Positions 1 through 8,997 of a DNA stretch of 44,566 bases are shown here, one piece after another. Position numbers and translations under genes: made by a program. Position 1 is the first letter of the stretch. Each line of letters starts with the position of its first letter. The notes under the pieces were generated by a model that was not told where the DNA came from, searched no databases, and saw nothing but the letters and a program-made list of their open reading frames with translations. This DNA is from Hydrogenimonas sp. (lineage in GTDB: Bacteria; Campylobacterota; Campylobacteria; Campylobacterales; Hydrogenimonadaceae), in contig QNYO01000089.1 in the NCBI GenBank assembly GCA_003978765.1, positions 1 through 44,566 on the forward strand, read 5' to 3'.

Positions 1-1076
1 TGAATCGTTGCAAAAGGACCTTTGATATTTGAGACTGTTTTAGAGATCTCATAGTTAATTGTATTGGTTGACTTTTGATATTTCTGTTTGGTCGATGTCG
101 ATTCAATCCCTTGCACAGGACCTATATTACTAACAGCCCCTGGAACACCACCAATCTGTTGTGGCGTACCACCTTCGCGCTTCTCCTCCATATTCTGTTC
201 ACTACGAACAACATTTTCAGGATCATAACGCTCTTCAACACTATCGCGTCTTGCAAAATCAAAATCGATTGTCACTTTTGCAACGACACGATCCTTGCTT
301 CCAATAAATGGTGCAAGAACTTCAACAACTTTATCTTCATACGCATTTTCATAGCGATTTTTATACTCAATTTGTAGTTTGGCAAGATCCCCATCACTTC
401 CATCTTCTCCAGCATCACTCAGAGGCTCTCCAAACTCATTCACGAGTTTCACATTAGAAGGTTCTAAGTTAGCAACAGCGGCAGCTACAAGATTTTTAAT
501 CCCTAAAATCTGTTTACGAGAGAGACGCATTCCATCGACTGTTTGAATCACAACCGATGCACTTGGGGCAGACTGTTTTGCAACAAAGACACTCTCTTTA
601 GGGAGTGCCAAATGGACAGATGCCTGCTCAATAGGTTGCAGACTTTGAATTGTTCGTGCAAGTTCACCCTCAAGAGCACGTAAAAACTTCACTTTCTGAT
701 CAAAATCGGTTGCCCCAAACTGCTGTTGATCAAAAAGTTCAAAACCGACATGACTCTCTTCAGGAAAGCCTTTGGACGCAATATTAATACGCACTTTATA
801 GACACTATCTTGTGGAACCTCTATCACACCATCTTTTGGAATTTTATAGGGAATTCCTTCCTTCTCCAACTCCTGAATAATCAAACCTGCATCTTTAGAA
901 GAGAGGTGGTCAAACAAAACAGCATAGTTACTGTTTCGTTCGGCTGATGTATAGAGAACCAAAAAGATAATAAAACCGATCACTGCAAAGAGTGTACCGG
1001 CAATGACCAGTTTCTGCGCCCGATTGAGTCTTTCATAAAGACGTGTCAGCTGTATTGCTAAATCTTTGAAGTTCAT
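1..1076 (-). CDS. fliF: Flagellar MS-ring protein FliF (N-terminal part; runs off the window)
   Basis: FliF forms the membrane-embedded MS ring on which the flagellar rotor and export gate are built. The reading frame is open from the ATG at 1076 to the window edge, giving about 358 N-terminal residues. Visible features are a membrane segment near residues 25-45, then ring-building region sequence including a stretch reading SVHLALPKESVF and later a DGMRLSRKQI segment. The C-terminal FliG-binding part lies outside the window. The start codon overlaps the hisC stop (ATGA), so it is translationally coupled to amino-acid genes. The same hisC-fliF junction is known in Campylobacter jejuni. The family call is confident; only the 3' end is missing. 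Confidence 0.93.
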   Translation of the reverse strand, partial: MNFKDLAIQLTRLYERLNRAQKLVIAGTLFAVIGFIIFLVLYTSAERNSNYAVLFDHLSSKDAGLIIQELEKEGIPYKIPKDGVIEVPQDSVYKVRINIASKGFPEESHVGFELFDQQQFGATDFDQKVKFLRALEGELARTIQSLQPIEQASVHLALPKESVFVAKQSAPSASVVIQTVDGMRLSRKQILGIKNLVAAAVANLEPSNVKLVNEFGEPLSDAGEDGSDGDLAKLQIEYKNRYENAYEDKVVEVLAPFIGSKDRVVAKVTIDFDFARRDSVEERYDPENVVRSEQNMEEKREGGTPQQIGGVPGAVSNIGPVQGIESTSTKQKYQKSTNTINYEISKTVSNIKGPFATI

Positions 1077-2182
1077 TCTTGCCCACTATTGAGAAGTTGT
1101 TTCATAACATTGAAAAAGCGTTGATTCTCTTCCGCTTTTCCAATCGTAATACGTATGGCATTGAGACCATACCCCTTTAAGTCCCGAACAATAATCCCTT
1201 GACGCAAGAGTGCATCTGCGATATAGGTTGAATCGGTAATACCATCAAGCCGATAGGTGATAAAGTTTGTATAACTCTCAATCGCCTCAATCTGATGCTC
1301 TAAAGCAAATGCTTTATAATCCTCCATCTGCTTAAAACAATCTTCAATTGCCATCGTTACAAACTCTTGATCATTTAAAGCAACTTCTGCTGCCACTAGT
1401 GAGAGAGTGGTTACATTAAAAGGAGGACGAAGTTTATAAAGAGATCGGATAATCTCTGTTGAACCGATCCCATAACCGATACGCATACCACCTAAACCAT
1501 ACGCTTTTGAGAAGGTTCCAAGGTAGAGAACATGTGGAAACTTTTGAATCAGTGCAGCCGGATCGATCGCTTTATTAGGATCTTTAAAAGCGGCATACTC
1601 TTGATAGGCACCATCAACCACAACAAGTGTATCATGATCAATCCGTTCAATAAAGTTCTCAATATCGATACGATCGAGTGAGTCACCTGTTGGATTGTTC
1701 GGAGCACAAATAAAGATAATCTCTGGCTCATGCTCCTTATAGAGTGCATACATCGCATCCAGATCATGCGCAATACCTGGTGACTTAATAACTGTTGCTC
1801 CACACTGTGCTGCATAAATTTGATACATGGCAAAGGTGATTTCACTCTGCAAAATCTTAGCACCACCATAGAGCTTGGCATGGCACGCAAACTCTATAAC
1901 CTGGTCACTTCCAGCACCGATAATGAGTTGATCATCATCAATCCCAAAACGCTCACATAACCCCGCTTTGAGTGCCATCATCGAATCATCAGGGTATCGA
2001 TACATCAGATGGGCACTCTCTTGAACAGCTTGTGTCACCTTTGGACTACACCCATACGGGTTTTCATTAGAAGCCAGCTTGACAATATCTTTTGGATCAA
2101 TACCAAATTCTCGAACCACTAACTCAATCGGCTTACCCGGCTCATAAACCTTTAAATGCTCAATGACAGGATTAAACTTCAT
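1073..2182 (-). CDS. hisC: Histidinol-phosphate aminotransferase
   Basis: HisC is a PLP-dependent class I/II aminotransferase that converts imidazole-acetol phosphate to L-histidinol phosphate in cytosolic histidine synthesis. At 369 residues it has the normal family length. The PLP-binding lysine is K226 in the motif TFSKAYGLGGMRIGYG, and the substrate/cofactor motifs SNENPYG (residues 38-44) and PNNPTG (161-166) are present. The ATG has an upstream GGGTAGGG-type ribosome site. It sits 10 bases after pheA and overlaps fliF by 4 bases, so it is inside the lysA-HAD-pheA-hisC-fliF operon. HisC enzymes often also act on aromatic amino acids, which would fit its position directly after pheA; that second role is inference. 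Confidence 0.95.
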   Translation of the reverse strand: MKFNPVIEHLKVYEPGKPIELVVREFGIDPKDIVKLASNENPYGCSPKVTQAVQESAHLMYRYPDDSMMALKAGLCERFGIDDDQLIIGAGSDQVIEFACHAKLYGGAKILQSEITFAMYQIYAAQCGATVIKSPGIAHDLDAMYALYKEHEPEIIFICAPNNPTGDSLDRIDIENFIERIDHDTLVVVDGAYQEYAAFKDPNKAIDPAALIQKFPHVLYLGTFSKAYGLGGMRIGYGIGSTEIIRSLYKLRPPFNVTTLSLVAAEVALNDQEFVTMAIEDCFKQMEDYKAFALEHQIEAIESYTNFITYRLDGITDSTYIADALLRQGIIVRDLKGYGLNAIRITIGKAEENQRFFNVMKQLLNSGQE

Positions 2183-2192
2183 ACCCTACCCT

Positions 2193-3254
2193 TTATCCAT
2201 TTTGGACATAACTGCCCAAATATTTGATTTCATCACGATGTTTTTCAAAAAGTTTCTGCACATGAGGATCATTTTTGTGACCTTCAAAGTCGATATAGAA
2301 CCAATAATCAAACCCCGCCTCTTCAACAGCTGGACGACTCTCAATTTTTTTAAGATTGACATTGGCTTCATGAAAACTTCGTAGAAACTCATACAAACTT
2401 CCCGGTTGATCGGAGAGTTTTGCAAGGATTGATGTCTTATCAGCACCACTTGGGGCATTCTCAAAATCGCTCAAGATAATAAAGCGGGTTCTATTTTTGT
2501 GATTATCTTCAATATTGTCAAACATAATTGGAACATGGTAGAGTTTGGCAGCAATATGTGAACAGATCGCTGCACTTTCAGGGTCATTGGCTGCCATCTT
2601 CGCCGCTTTGGCAGTTGACTCTACCGGGATATACTCTACAGTATCAAGTTCATGATCCAATAAGAAGCTTCGACACTGGTTAAAGGCAATATCTTTGGAG
2701 TAGATTCTCTTAATCTCATTGAGATGCTGCGCTTTTGTCACAAATGAGTGGTGAATGGGCATATAGAGTTCAGCAACAATCTTTAAATCGGTTTTGGCCA
2801 ACTCATCGAGTGTTTCACCTACAAACCCATTGGTATTATTCTCAAGTGGTACCACAGCAAAACGTGCCCGTTTGGCATGTACCGCTTTAAAAACTGCTGC
2901 AATCGAGTGTAGTGGCATATACTCACTCAATGCTCCAAAACGATTCTCAGCAGCTTGATGGGTAAAGCTTCCTTCTGGCCCCAAATAGGCGATACGCTGA
3001 GGCTGTTCAAAGTTTCTTGCTACAGCAAAAATTTCAACAAAGATCGCTTCGATTGCCTCTTCAGTCAGTGGCCCATCATTCTGTTTCACCAAACGCTCAA
3101 TAATCGCCTTTTCTCGTTCAGGTCGATAGATCGCACCACCTGTCCGATGTTTTAACTCTCCAACTTTTTGAACAATTTCAATCCGTTGATTTAAAAGTTT
3201 TAAGAGTTGATCATCAATGGTATCAATCTGTTGGCGCAATTCATCCAGTGTCAT
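2193..3254 (-). CDS. pheA: Bifunctional chorismate mutase / prephenate dehydratase
   Basis: PheA makes prephenate from chorismate and then phenylpyruvate, the precursor of phenylalanine. Domain order in the 353 residues is: AroQ-type chorismate mutase (about 1-85), prephenate dehydratase (about 95-270, opening with IAYLGPEGSFTHQAA and containing NRTRFIIL), and a C-terminal ACT regulatory domain (about 275-353) with the ESRP motif that typically binds phenylalanine. Feedback inhibition by phenylalanine is therefore expected from family knowledge. The start overlaps the HAD gene stop by 4 bases. Length and architecture match the standard P-protein. Confidence 0.96.
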   Translation of the reverse strand: MTLDELRQQIDTIDDQLLKLLNQRIEIVQKVGELKHRTGGAIYRPEREKAIIERLVKQNDGPLTEEAIEAIFVEIFAVARNFEQPQRIAYLGPEGSFTHQAAENRFGALSEYMPLHSIAAVFKAVHAKRARFAVVPLENNTNGFVGETLDELAKTDLKIVAELYMPIHHSFVTKAQHLNEIKRIYSKDIAFNQCRSFLLDHELDTVEYIPVESTAKAAKMAANDPESAAICSHIAAKLYHVPIMFDNIEDNHKNRTRFIILSDFENAPSGADKTSILAKLSDQPGSLYEFLRSFHEANVNLKKIESRPAVEEAGFDYWFYIDFEGHKNDPHVQKLFEKHRDEIKYLGSYVQNG

Positions 3255-4048
3255 GCCGTTCGTCCTCTCCCAATATTGAATAGCGCAGCAATATCACTCG
3301 CTACACGATCTATATTTCCCGCAAGTAGCGGTTTTACTTCATCAACCGAAGAGATCTTTCCACTCAGCACCAATGAGGTCTTCATACCTAACCGCTTGGC
3401 ACCTATCAAGTCACCAATAAGATCATCACTAATCATCTCAACATCTGAAAAGGTGAGTTGTTCATCTTGATTTTGTAACTGCTTCAGTGCCTTTCTAAAA
3501 AAGGCTTCACTTGGCTTACCAACCACCTCATAATCCACTCCAGTAGCAAAAGAGATCATCTTCAAGATTGCCCCCACACCTGGATAGCGACGCCCTTTCT
3601 TGGCATAAATTGATGTCTCATGCATACCCACTAAGCGTGCACCCTTTAAGACCAACTCAATCATCTGTGCATACTCATCATTGGTAAAATCCTCTTTGAT
3701 CGCAATCAAAACAGCTTCAGGATTTTCAAAATTGAGTTGGTAACCGCGCTTTTGAAGAAGTTCCAAAAATGGCTTAGAGCCATAAGCAGCAATTGTGGTA
3801 GCAGGTAGAAGATCATCAAGTACCATTAAAGGGTCAAGGTAGTTCTCATCACCAAATAGAAAGCCCAAATCCCGTAGATAGGATTTAAATGCTTCACTCT
3901 CCTGCTTTGTATTATTGGTTACAAGTACATAAGGAGTGGATGCGTGCTGAATCTTTTTAAGAACATCAACAGCACCCGGTATGGGAAGTTTCTGCTTATC
4001 ATCGATCAATGTGCCCTGCACATCAATCATTAACCCTTTTAAAGACAC
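3251..4048 (-). CDS. HAD-superfamily subfamily IIA hydrolase with altered motif I
   Basis: This 265-residue protein has the HAD subfamily IIA layout: motif I DVQGTL at residues 9-14, motif II around LVTNNTKQ, and a late SDDLIGDLIGAKRLGMKT motif for metal binding. The second motif I aspartate, the usual general acid/base, is replaced by glutamine (Q11). Serine or glutamine at this position is known in some phosphatase relatives, so activity is not excluded. The gene overlaps lysA by 10 bases upstream and pheA by 4 bases downstream. A HAD gene at this exact position is conserved in Campylobacter. Substrate is unknown; a small sugar-phosphate or phospho-amino compound would be typical of the family. 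Confidence 0.88.
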   Translation of the reverse strand: MSLKGLMIDVQGTLIDDKQKLPIPGAVDVLKKIQHASTPYVLVTNNTKQESEAFKSYLRDLGFLFGDENYLDPLMVLDDLLPATTIAAYGSKPFLELLQKRGYQLNFENPEAVLIAIKEDFTNDEYAQMIELVLKGARLVGMHETSIYAKKGRRYPGVGAILKMISFATGVDYEVVGKPSEAFFRKALKQLQNQDEQLTFSDVEMISDDLIGDLIGAKRLGMKTSLVLSGKISSVDEVKPLLAGNIDRVASDIAALFNIGRGRTA

Positions 4049-5241
4049 ATTGTCTCCAGTTTAATTAAGTCTTCAAAGGTCTCTCGCTGACGAATACAGT
4101 GATCTTTTCCATCCAAAATTGCCACCTCTGCTGGTCTTGGACGCGTATTATAGTTACTTGCCATAACAAAACCGTAAGCACCTGCACTATAGACAACCAC
4201 CAGATCATTATGCTCTGTCGGTGGAAGCATACGCGACTTTGCAAAGAAGTCACCACTTTCACAAACAGGACCAACAATATCGGCTTCGCTCTCATTCCCC
4301 TCTTTACCAACCACTTCCACCTTATGGTAGGCATTGTAGAGGCTTGGACGTAGAAGATCATTCATGGCACCATCGACAATCACAAAGCGCTTACCCTCAT
4401 TCACCTTTTCATAGAGTACTTTGCTTAAGAAGTAGCCACTATTACCAACCATAAAGCGTCCTGGCTCACAGATGATTGTCAAGTCAAGACCATAGAGGGT
4501 TGAGAAGATTGCCTGCGCATAATCGTACGGTTCAATGGTGGTTTCATCATCATAGACGATACCGAGTCCACCACCCACATCAAAAAACTTAATATCAATT
4601 TTAATCGCTTTAAGACTTCGTACAAGATCGGCCACAATCCCTGCCGCCTCTTTGATGGGGTCTAACTCTGTTAACTGTGAGCCGATATGGAAGTGAATCC
4701 CAACAGGGTCGAGATGGTTTGAGTTGTGTGCTTTAACATACATCCGCTTGGCTGTCTCCAAATCAACACCAAACTTATTCTCATGCAATCCCGTTGAGAT
4801 ATAAGGGTGTGTCTTTGGATCGATATTCGGATTAACACGGATACTGATACGTGCCTCTTTACCAAGTTTGGCAGCGATCATCTCAACACGTTCCATCTCT
4901 GCTTCACTCTCAAGATTGAGAAGCAGAATATCCTCTTTCAATGCCTCTTCAATCTCATCATCACGCTTACCCACTCCACTAAAAATAATCTTATATTTTG
5001 GAATACCTGCAAGAAGTGCCCGCTTGACTTCGCCAATAGAGACACAATCGGCACCTGAACCAAGTTTTGCCAAATGTGAAATGACTGAGAGATTGGAGTT
5101 GGCTTTTACAGCATAACTAATGAGAGACTTTCGACCAGAGAAGGCCTTTTTTAATGCATCATACTGTTCACTAATCTTATTGAAATCATAAACATATAAA
5201 GGTGTACCATATTTATTTGAAAGTGCTTTGAAGTCGATCAA
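4039..5241 (-). CDS. lysA: Diaminopimelate decarboxylase
   Basis: LysA decarboxylates meso-diaminopimelate to L-lysine, the last step of the pathway, and uses PLP on an alanine-racemase-type barrel. The cofactor lysine is K46 in YAVKANSN. The phosphate-binding GGGLG, the CEPGRF motif and the active-site CESGDFF motif are all present. The length of 400 residues is normal. The start is a TTG at 5241 with an AAAAGG ribosome site about 8 bases upstream; no ATG fits better. It is the first gene of the lysA-HAD-pheA-hisC-fliF operon, and a good promoter lies just upstream. Confidence 0.96.
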   Translation of the reverse strand: MIDFKALSNKYGTPLYVYDFNKISEQYDALKKAFSGRKSLISYAVKANSNLSVISHLAKLGSGADCVSIGEVKRALLAGIPKYKIIFSGVGKRDDEIEEALKEDILLLNLESEAEMERVEMIAAKLGKEARISIRVNPNIDPKTHPYISTGLHENKFGVDLETAKRMYVKAHNSNHLDPVGIHFHIGSQLTELDPIKEAAGIVADLVRSLKAIKIDIKFFDVGGGLGIVYDDETTIEPYDYAQAIFSTLYGLDLTIICEPGRFMVGNSGYFLSKVLYEKVNEGKRFVIVDGAMNDLLRPSLYNAYHKVEVVGKEGNESEADIVGPVCESGDFFAKSRMLPPTEHNDLVVVYSAGAYGFVMASNYNTRPRPAEVAILDGKDHCIRQRETFEDLIKLETMCL

Positions 5242-5268
5242 CAGAAGACCTTTTAATGAAATTTTTCG

Positions 5269-5274
5269 ATTATA
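5269..5274 (-). promoter_or_regulatory. Predicted -10 box for the lysA-to-fliF operon
   Basis: A perfect TATAAT on the minus strand ends 27 bases before the lysA TTG start, which would give a leader of about 20 bases. No clear -35 box is seen. This is common in Campylobacterota, where the -10 element carries most of the signal. Confidence 0.6.
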
Positions 5275-5278
5275 CTGA

Positions 5279-5546
5279 TTGATGCACTGTATAGTACCAT
5301 ATCACAGATGAAAACATATATAATATAAAAGAAATATCTTCAAATTCTCTTGAGAGAATCATCATATGTTTTCATTTGCTACATCACACGCTATGGTTCT
5401 TGAACTCAACTGTGATAAATTACCACAGTGAAAGCCAAATATAGTGTCATACAGTGCTTGAAGTCAATATTTTATCAAAAAAAGATTAAAGTGTTTATGA
5501 TGATAAAAAGTCTCTCTTATCACATGATAAAAGTCTCAATGATCTC
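5279..5546. other. Gene-free AT-rich region with nested inverted repeats
   Basis: No credible gene is seen between lysA and lptG. The region holds a 12-base inverted repeat (ATGAAAACATAT at 5308-5319 with ATATGTTTTCAT at 5364-5375). Nested inside it is a 7-base stem (ATTCTCT/AGAGAAT, 5344-5359). A CTGTG/CACAG hairpin lies near 5410-5428 and a TTATCA/TGATAA dyad at about 5518-5531. The last could belong to termination after lptG, but it lacks a directly attached T run. Function is unknown. Confidence 0.45.
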
Positions 5547-6608
5547 TTACTGGTTGGTTCGGAAAAGATAACTATATAAAGCTCCCATACCGAGTAGTGT
5601 AACGGTTGCAATCATCCCAATTTCAGGAAGAATCACACCACTAAGACTAATGCGATAAAGAAGATAGATCACGCCCCATACAAAAAGGGTAATCCCTGTT
5701 AAAACGAATGAGACCCAAAGAAGATTGGTGCTTCGTGCATGGGGTGGAATAGAGAGGAAGAAGATAATGACAAGGAACATGGCAAAAAATGGTGAGATCA
5801 CCATGTAGTAGAAGATAGAACGGACTCTTGAGGTCTCAAGTTGTTGTGAAATGAGCAGATTCAACGCCTCAAAAGCATCTTGAATCGTATAGTAGCGTTT
5901 TCCTTCAAAGACCGAGGTAAGGATTTTTGGTTTAAATCCCTGCAGAGTCTTGATCTCATCTTGATAGAGAATCTTTAAACCATTATCCCCTAACCCTTGA
6001 AGTACAGGCTTTTTGATAATTTTAGCATGCTGGATAATCCAACTCTCACCATCAAACCGTGCTGTTTGTCCATAGATCATCTCTGATACTTCATGCCCCT
6101 TCATACGATAGACACGAATATCCCTCGCCTCTTTATTGGCAGGTATCAACTGCCCAATATAGATAAAACTATCGTTATATTTGACAAAGAGATTACGTGT
6201 CACACTCTGACTCTGTTTCCCTTCCAAAAGCCGTTTTGCAGAGAGTTCTGCATCAACAAAAGGGGTAAAGTGCATAATAATATAAAGAAGTGTCAAAAAG
6301 AAAGAGACCACAATAAAGGGACGCAATACCGCCTTTTTTGAATACCCTAGGGCATAAAAACTAACCAAAGCATTCGATCGAATGAGTGCCATTTTCGATA
6401 CGATCATTGAAAGAACTAAGGCAATGGGAAAAAGAAGATTGAGCGCATAGGCACCTTTATAGAAGAGATAAAGCACCTTGATGTTAAAACCATTAAGCTT
6501 AGAAGCGTTTTGCATATAGTCCAGCCCTGCAAAGAAAAAGGCCAATGCAAAAGCGATCAAAAAAAAGTGTTTCAGATAGAGCTGTGCTACATATCGAAAC
6601 ATCCTCAT
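5547..6608 (-). CDS. lptG: LptF/LptG-family lipopolysaccharide export permease
   Basis: This 353-residue membrane protein matches the YjgP/YjgQ (LptF/LptG) family, the transmembrane half of the ABC transporter that extracts lipopolysaccharide from the inner membrane and passes it to the periplasmic bridge. Visible are an N-terminal hydrophobic helix (about 12-30), further helices around residues 50-70 and 95-115, a large periplasmic middle region, and three C-terminal helices (about 265-350). The ATG overlaps the pth stop (TGATG). A permease of this family between pth and lysA is conserved in Campylobacter. LptG rather than LptF is a tentative assignment. Confidence 0.85.
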   Translation of the reverse strand: MRMFRYVAQLYLKHFFLIAFALAFFFAGLDYMQNASKLNGFNIKVLYLFYKGAYALNLLFPIALVLSMIVSKMALIRSNALVSFYALGYSKKAVLRPFIVVSFFLTLLYIIMHFTPFVDAELSAKRLLEGKQSQSVTRNLFVKYNDSFIYIGQLIPANKEARDIRVYRMKGHEVSEMIYGQTARFDGESWIIQHAKIIKKPVLQGLGDNGLKILYQDEIKTLQGFKPKILTSVFEGKRYYTIQDAFEALNLLISQQLETSRVRSIFYYMVISPFFAMFLVIIFFLSIPPHARSTNLLWVSFVLTGITLFVWGVIYLLYRISLSGVILPEIGMIATVTLLGMGALYSYLFRTNQ

Positions 6609-7177
6609 CAGAGATTCCAGTTTGGCTTTTTAACAGTGTAGTGTGACGCAACATAATCGAGAGGATGTCGCATTAACTCATCGACTGCCTTCACAGTATG
6701 TCTAATCCATTCTGGTAAAACTCTCTGCTCTTCTGAAGAGAAGTCACTTAAAACATAGTCTGCTACTTGCGACTTATAGGCGGGTTTTCCTATGCCCATG
6801 CGTACGCGAAGATAGTTATTGCCCACCATCGCATCAAGCGACTTTAAGCCATTGTGTCCACCACTACCGCCACCCTGTTTAAAACGAAGTGCACCAAATG
6901 GCAGATCCAAATCGTCATGAATCACAATGATATGGTCAATCTCAATTTTATAAAACTGCTTGACAGCTTGTACCGATATGCCCGATCGGTTCATATAGGT
7001 TGTAGGTTTTAGAAAGAGTCGATCCGACTTTTTAAAGAGTTCACCATGAAATGATGAAGAGGAAGTTTTGTGGGCTCCTGACGACTCGATCAAGTGATCG
7101 AGCGTCATAAAGCCAATATTGTGGCGTGTACGTTCGTACTCAGTTCCAGGATTTCCTAGACCGACAATGAGCCACAT
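6608..7177 (-). CDS. pth: Peptidyl-tRNA hydrolase
   Basis: Pth recycles tRNA by cleaving peptidyl-tRNA released from stalled ribosomes. The 189-residue sequence has the family hallmarks: VGLGNPG near the N-terminus (N10 in tRNA binding), the catalytic histidine H19 in TRHNIGF, PTTYMNRSG, and HDDLDLPFG with the catalytic-site aspartate. The glycine-rich GGGSGGHNGLKS loop follows. It starts 5 bases after rplY and overlaps lptG by one base, forming the rplY-pth-lptG operon. Pairing of L25/Ctc with Pth is common across bacteria. Confidence 0.96.
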   Translation of the reverse strand: MWLIVGLGNPGTEYERTRHNIGFMTLDHLIESSGAHKTSSSSFHGELFKKSDRLFLKPTTYMNRSGISVQAVKQFYKIEIDHIIVIHDDLDLPFGALRFKQGGGSGGHNGLKSLDAMVGNNYLRVRMGIGKPAYKSQVADYVLSDFSSEEQRVLPEWIRHTVKAVDELMRHPLDYVASHYTVKKPNWNL

Positions 7178-7182
7178 GGAGA

Positions 7183-7719
7183 TTACTTCGCTTTGATCAC
7201 TCCGACAACTGGAACGCGACCTGCAACCATGATCTTATACTTATCAGATTCAGGAATATCACGAACCAAAATTGCATCACCGACATCAAGATCAGAGACA
7301 TCAAGAACAAATGCTTCAGGAATATTTTCAATCGTTCCTTTAACTTTGATACGGCGCTTAGAAATTGCCAAAACACCCTTGTTTTTAAGACCTTTTGGTG
7401 TTCCAACAGTCTTCACTGGTACCATATAGTGTGTGACAACACCTGGTTGTGCAACCATCAAGTCAACATGAAGAATTTGATCCGTTACAGGATGGAGTTG
7501 ATACTCTTGAATAACAACGTCCATCTCTTTATCACCTACTTTGATAGGAAATGCCAACTTCTCTTTGTTGCGCACTGTACGAATAAAGTCACCCATCTTG
7601 AATGCGGCATGAATATTTTCAAGCCCTTTTCCATAGATGTTGGCGATTAGATAACCATCTCGGCGAAGTTTTTTCGCATCGCTTTTGCCGATACTCTCTC
7701 TAACGATTCCTTCCAACAT
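7183..7719 (-). CDS. rplY: 50S ribosomal protein L25 (Ctc/TL5 type)
   Basis: This 178-residue protein has the long bacterial L25 (TL5/CTC) architecture: an N-terminal 5S-rRNA-binding domain of about 90 residues ([26 protein letters not shown] region) followed by a C-terminal beta domain containing a [11 protein letters not shown] segment. It binds 5S rRNA in the large subunit. The long form is the one expected in Campylobacterota. The ATG at 7719 is preceded by a TAAGGAC ribosome site. First gene of the rplY-pth-lptG operon, with its own promoter upstream. Confidence 0.94.
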   Translation of the reverse strand: MLEGIVRESIGKSDAKKLRRDGYLIANIYGKGLENIHAAFKMGDFIRTVRNKEKLAFPIKVGDKEMDVVIQEYQLHPVTDQILHVDLMVAQPGVVTHYMVPVKTVGTPKGLKNKGVLAISKRRIKVKGTIENIPEAFVLDVSDLDVGDAILVRDIPESDKYKIMVAGRVPVVGVIKAK

Positions 7720-7744
7720 TGCTTTTGTCCTTACAAAAAATTTG

Positions 7745-7775
7745 GTGCATTTGCACTTTTAAGAGGCGAATTATA
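7745..7775 (-). promoter_or_regulatory. Predicted rplY promoter and small leader hairpin
   Basis: A perfect minus-strand TATAAT lies at 7770-7775, 50 bases before the rplY start. Between it and the gene is a short hairpin (GTGCA/TGCAC, 7745-7756) followed on the minus strand by CAAATTTTTTG. This resembles a weak terminator, either for pilT readthrough or as an attenuator in the rplY leader. The stem is only 5 bp, so the attenuator reading is tentative. Confidence 0.5.
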
Positions 7776-7787
7776 CTCTCTTAACGT

Positions 7788-8990
7788 TTAATCTTCTTTT
7801 AATCCAAAAATATCGGCTTCATAGTTTGTATCAGAGTGAGGGGTCGCTGACCCTCCTGACTGCCCCATATCAATCTCACTCTGCATCCCCTCAATACGTA
7901 GCTTAAGATCATTTGGACTTGAGGCATTACGTAACGCCTCATCCTCGGTAATTTTTCCTTCTCGGTAGAGCTTTAACAGTGCTGTATCAAAACTTTGGGT
8001 GCCATAAATCTGTGTTCCTTGATCAAGTGCCTCTTTAATCTCCAGATCACGCCCTTCTAAGATCAGCTTCTGAATATAGGAGGTATTAAAGAGGATTTCA
8101 ACGGCTGCCGTCTTTTTTCCATCTACCGTTTTGACAAGACGTTGAGAGATTACACCACCAAGTACTGATGCCAACGTATTTCGGATACGATTCTGATCTT
8201 CAGCAGGGAAGATACTAATAATACGATTAATGGTCTCTTTCGCATCGAGTGTATGAAGCGTTGAAAAGACAAGGTGTCCTGTCTCGGCTGCATGGAGTGC
8301 TGTATCGATCGTTTCAACATCACGCATTTCACCCACCAGAATAATATCGGGGTCTTCTCGAAGTGCTGAGCGGAGTGCATTGGCAAAACTGAGTGAATCT
8401 TGTCCAATACTTCGCTGATTAATCAAACATTTACGATCTTTATGGACAAACTCAATCGGATCTTCAATCGTAATAATATGTTTACGATGTTTTCGATTGA
8501 TCGCATCAATCAATGCCGCAAGGGTTGTCGATTTTCCTGACCCTGTGACACCTGTCACAAGCACCAATCCACGTGAGAGATCGGTAAATTTGTGAAGTGC
8601 TGAAGGGAGTTCGAGCTCATCAATCGTGACAATATCAACAGGAATCACCCGAAAGACAGCCGATACACCATCCATCTGAAAAAACATATTGCCACGAAAG
8701 CGTATCTTTTCATCATAGACATATAAAAAGTCTATCTCTTTCTTTTCGACAAACTCTTTAAAACGGCCACGTAACATCTCTTTCGCCAGTGTAAGGGCAT
8801 CCTCTTTGCTCATCTTCTCTTTGGTGACAGGTACGATTTCACCATTAATACGAGCACGCACCTGTGCATTGGCTTTGATATGCAAATCACTTCCACCATA
8901 CTCGATCAACCCCTTCATATACTGGCGTACACGATTTGTCACCTCAAATGTCAATGCGTTAATGTTGATACCATGATCGATATTGTCCAT
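7788..8990 (-). CDS. pilT: PilT-type secretion/retraction ATPase
   Basis: A 400-residue GspE/PilT-family ATPase. Motifs in order: Walker A GVTGSGKS (residues 147-154), Asp box IEDPIE (175-180), Walker B ILVGEMRD (217-224) and His box with TGHLVFSTLHT (about 237-247). GEMRD and the short N-terminal region favour PilT/PilU-like retraction ATPases over assembly ATPases. No other pilus gene is in the window. It starts 7 bases after the tal stop at the end of the clpS-clpA-aat-tal-pilT run. Symbol pilT is by family; PilU-like function or a role in DNA uptake cannot be excluded. Confidence 0.9.
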   Translation of the reverse strand: MDNIDHGININALTFEVTNRVRQYMKGLIEYGGSDLHIKANAQVRARINGEIVPVTKEKMSKEDALTLAKEMLRGRFKEFVEKKEIDFLYVYDEKIRFRGNMFFQMDGVSAVFRVIPVDIVTIDELELPSALHKFTDLSRGLVLVTGVTGSGKSTTLAALIDAINRKHRKHIITIEDPIEFVHKDRKCLINQRSIGQDSLSFANALRSALREDPDIILVGEMRDVETIDTALHAAETGHLVFSTLHTLDAKETINRIISIFPAEDQNRIRNTLASVLGGVISQRLVKTVDGKKTAAVEILFNTSYIQKLILEGRDLEIKEALDQGTQIYGTQSFDTALLKLYREGKITEDEALRNASSPNDLKLRIEGMQSEIDMGQSGGSATPHSDTNYEADIFGLKED

Positions 8991-8997
8991 CTCTTAT

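Noticed and set aside
5518-5531. TTATCACATGATAA as a DnaA-box or CRP-like site
   Set aside because: It matches neither consensus well, it is a single copy, and no replication genes are nearby.
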